A stretch of 7,351 nt of DNA from an uncultured bacterium (GTDB lineage: Bacteria; Cyanobacteriota; Vampirovibrionia; Gastranaerophilales; Gastranaerophilaceae): assembly GCA_900553205.1 (NCBI GenBank), contig USCK01000091.1, forward strand, positions 1 through 7,351. Reading direction: 5' to 3'. Numbering within the stretch: the first letter of the stretch is position 1; the number at the start of each line of letters is the position of its first letter. The notes under the pieces were generated by a model, which did not search any database, had not been told where the DNA came from, and saw only the letters and a list, made by a program, of their open reading frames with translations. Shown here in pieces: positions 5,643 to 7,351 of the stretch. The translations under genes and the position numbers were made by a program.

Positions 5643-6321
5643 TCTTATCCTCTATTATTCCAAGTGTTTTACATGCCTGATAAGCGCAGTTTTGTTCAGC
5701 TTCTTTTTTTGATTTGCCTTCAGCTGTTGCCAGTATTTTACCACAATATTTTACTCTGACTTCAAATATAGGTTTATGTGCAGGGCCTGTGACACTTATT
5801 GTTTCATATTCAGGCAGTTCTTTTGTTTGAGATTGAGTGTATTCCTGCAATACTGCTTTAGCATTAAAGCGCTCAAAATGGTTATCAATATCCTCTATGT
5901 ATTTTGATAATTGCTCTTCAAGAAACACCTTAACCTCTTTATTTTTTCCGTCAAGATAATATGCCCCTAAAATTGCCTCAAAGGCACAAGCAACATTAGA
6001 TTCTCTGTTTCTGCCACCTTGTTTTTCTTCTGATTCTGCAAGTTTGATTATTTTATTCAAGCCTATTTCAAAAGCAATTTTTGCTATTGTAGCATCAGAA
6101 ACCAAAATAGAACGAATTTTTGATAATCTGCCTTCATCATATTCAGGGAATTTTTTGAACAATAATTCAGAAGAATACAGCTTTAAAACAGAATCCCCGA
6201 AGAACTCAAGCCTTTCATAACTGTAAAGTGGTGATAAATCTTTTTCTTTTGTGTATGAAGGGTGAGTAATCGCTGTATCAAAAAGCGTTTTATCTTCACA
6301 AACAGTATCTAAAATATTCAT
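5635..6321 (-). CDS. rnc: Ribonuclease III
   Basis: Double-strand-specific endoribonuclease for rRNA and mRNA processing. The 228 residues comprise a catalytic domain (about 1-145) and a C-terminal dsRNA-binding domain (about 153-222: LQEYTQ, then GKSKKEAEQNCAYQA). The signature ERLEFFGDSVL (36-46) supplies E36, E39 and D43, and E63 lies in DEGRLSKIR. The second metal site is unusual. The block GGRNRESNVACAFEAILG aligns without gaps to E. coli GGFRRESILADTVEALIG, so the metal-binding Asp114 equivalent is C112 while the Glu117 equivalent (E115) is kept. The ATG at 6321 shares one base with the cdsA stop (TAATG), and GAAGG lies 9 bases upstream. rpe follows with an 8-base overlap. Confidence 0.97.
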   Translation of the reverse strand: MNILDTVCEDKTLFDTAITHPSYTKEKDLSPLYSYERLEFFGDSVLKLYSSELLFKKFPEYDEGRLSKIRSILVSDATIAKIAFEIGLNKIIKLAESEEKQGGRNRESNVACAFEAILGAYYLDGKNKEVKVFLEEQLSKYIEDIDNHFERFNAKAVLQEYTQSQTKELPEYETISVTGPAHKPIFEVRVKYCGKILATAEGKSKKEAEQNCAYQACKTLGIIEDKNE

Positions 6322-7208
6322 TATATTAAACCTTCAAAGAAATGAACAAGGTTTTGTAATGTACCGTTGCCATATATAAAATATTGAAAATAGTAGTACA
6401 ATACAGGTAATGTAAATACATAACTGTCTGTACGATCTAAGAAACCACCATGTCCAGGAAGTGTGTTACCTGAATCCTTTACCCCCGCATCTCTTTTGAT
6501 AAGAGATTCGCATAAATCTCCGATTTGAGCAAAGAATGCAATTAAAAGTCCTACGATTACACAATGATACCAAGCAATATTGTAAAAATGCCCGATTCCT
6601 ATAGCACCAAACATAGCACATAAAGTTCCACCGATAGAGCCTTCAATAGTCTTGTTTGGACTGATTACAGGTGCAAGTTTATTTTTGCCGAACTTCATTC
6701 CGAAATAATAGCAACCTGTATCCGTAAACAAAACGCAGAAGAATAATAATACCAAATAGCCCAGCCCTTCGTGCTCTGCAGGCATTTTAATCATGTACAT
6801 ATATTGAGGATGAGTTCCGATATCTCTAATGAATATCAAATACAAGGGAAACAAACCACTATATATAAAACCAAGTATTGTTGTAGCGACATTGGCAATA
6901 TATGGTTGTCTGCCTTTGAATAACACCCATATAAAGGCAACAATAGATGATATTGTTACTGCAAAGGACAGCATATTAAACTTGTTTAAGTATGCCAGTG
7001 TCGCAAAAAAGACATCTGCAAACAGAATTACTTTGATACTCGGATAAAAACCTTTGTGACGCAGAATAATCACATATTCTTTTGTTGCAAAATATATGAT
7101 TAACATTGTTATTATAAACAAAGGCAATCCACCGTATGAGATTGAACCCAATACGATAAATCCCATAATAGTACCTGTAATAATTCTGTTCAGATTTTTT
7201 TTATCCAT
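6321..7208 (-). CDS. cdsA: Phosphatidate cytidylyltransferase (CDP-diacylglycerol synthase)
   Basis: Makes CDP-diacylglycerol from phosphatidic acid and CTP in the inner membrane, the branch point for phospholipid synthesis. The 295 residues contain about seven or eight hydrophobic segments, starting at about 9-41. The family signature is complete at 235-261: SLIKRDAGVKDSG, then PGHGGFLDRTD. An upstream conserved block DTGCYYFG (163-170) is followed by ISPNKTIEGSIGG (182-194), including the conserved K-T-x-E-G. The ATG at 7208 overlaps the frr stop by one base (TAATG), and the stop overlaps the rnc start in the same way, so translation of all three is likely coupled. In many bacteria uppS lies between frr and cdsA; it is absent here. 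Confidence 0.97.
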   Translation of the reverse strand: MDKKNLNRIITGTIMGFIVLGSISYGGLPLFIITMLIIYFATKEYVIILRHKGFYPSIKVILFADVFFATLAYLNKFNMLSFAVTISSIVAFIWVLFKGRQPYIANVATTILGFIYSGLFPLYLIFIRDIGTHPQYMYMIKMPAEHEGLGYLVLLFFCVLFTDTGCYYFGMKFGKNKLAPVISPNKTIEGSIGGTLCAMFGAIGIGHFYNIAWYHCVIVGLLIAFFAQIGDLCESLIKRDAGVKDSGNTLPGHGGFLDRTDSYVFTLPVLYYYFQYFIYGNGTLQNLVHFFEGLI

Positions 7209-7351
7209 TATACAGTTAATACCTCTTTTTCTTTTTCTGCAACTGCACCATCAATATGTTTAGTAAATTTATCTGTTAATTTTTGGATTTGGTCTTGGAA
7301 ATCTTTAACTGAATCTTCAGGAAGTTTTTCTTCTTTTTCGATTTTCTTTAG
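7208..7351 (-). CDS. frr: Ribosome recycling factor, C-terminal 47 residues (5' part beyond the window)
   Basis: Only the 3' end is visible: KKIEKEEKLPEDSVKDF, then a lysine- and glutamate-rich helix (DQIQKLTDKFTKHIDGAVAE) ending EKEVLTV and TAA. This matches the last helix of ribosome recycling factor, which with EF-G splits post-termination ribosomes. The ending K-x-D-x-(V/A)-x(3)-K-E-K-E-(I/V)-(L/M)-x-V is characteristic. The stop shares a base with the cdsA start. The rest of the gene, and probably pyrH or tsf, would lie further right. Confidence 0.9.
   Translation of the reverse strand, partial: LKKIEKEEKLPEDSVKDFQDQIQKLTDKFTKHIDGAVAEKEKEVLTV

Noticed and set aside
1..7351. CRISPR arrays, tRNA/rRNA genes, insertion sequences or prophage signals
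   Set aside because: No regularly spaced repeats, no cloverleaf-like sequence, no transposase or integrase frames, and all coding is co-directional and dense.

Overview
This AT-rich window comes from a bacterium with an outer membrane, because it encodes an MCE/Mla-type lipid transporter. All eleven genes lie on the minus strand, so transcription runs from high to low coordinates. Two features suggest a non-photosynthetic cyanobacterial relative (Gastranaerophilales / 'Melainabacteria' type). One is the long MlaD ending in a basic/aromatic tail. The other is the truncated left-end gene with an N-terminus of the form MG(L/M)SASQARLL..T.R. This placement rests on family knowledge and inference, and no marker gene in the window proves it.

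In order of transcription, the right-hand block is housekeeping: the 3' end of frr (ribosome recycling factor), cdsA (CDP-diacylglycerol synthase), rnc (RNase III) and rpe (ribulose-phosphate 3-epimerase). The genes are tightly coupled. frr/cdsA and cdsA/rnc both join by a one-base TAATG overlap, and rnc/rpe overlap by 8 bases. An extended -10 box (TGCTATAAT) lies between rpe and mlaE, so a second transcript may begin there. It would be almost leaderless and start at Met14 of the longest mlaE reading frame.

The middle block is a lipid ABC transporter: mlaE (permease), mlaF (ATPase) and a long mlaD (MCE substrate-binding subunit). No mlaB or mlaC gene is present in the window. Immediately downstream are two genes coupled by ATGA. 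The first is a 235-residue protein I do not recognise, with an internal GFWG duplication and six cysteines. The second is a compact BadF/HgdC-type ATPase that keeps both cysteines expected to bind a bridging [4Fe-4S] cluster. Together they look like a small ATP-driven electron-transfer pair of unknown purpose and are the best candidate here for an undescribed system. yraN (UPF0102) overlaps the ATPase gene and ends the run.

A 157-base intergenic region follows. It contains a perfect 10-bp tandem repeat, an AT-rich inverted repeat and mutually exclusive hairpins. It leads into the start of the truncated left-end gene, which has a strong ribosome binding site. cdsA supplies the phospholipid precursor CDP-diacylglycerol and MlaEFD moves lipids between membranes, so envelope lipid metabolism is a plausible theme. 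The role of the ATPase pair in that theme is not shown by the sequence.
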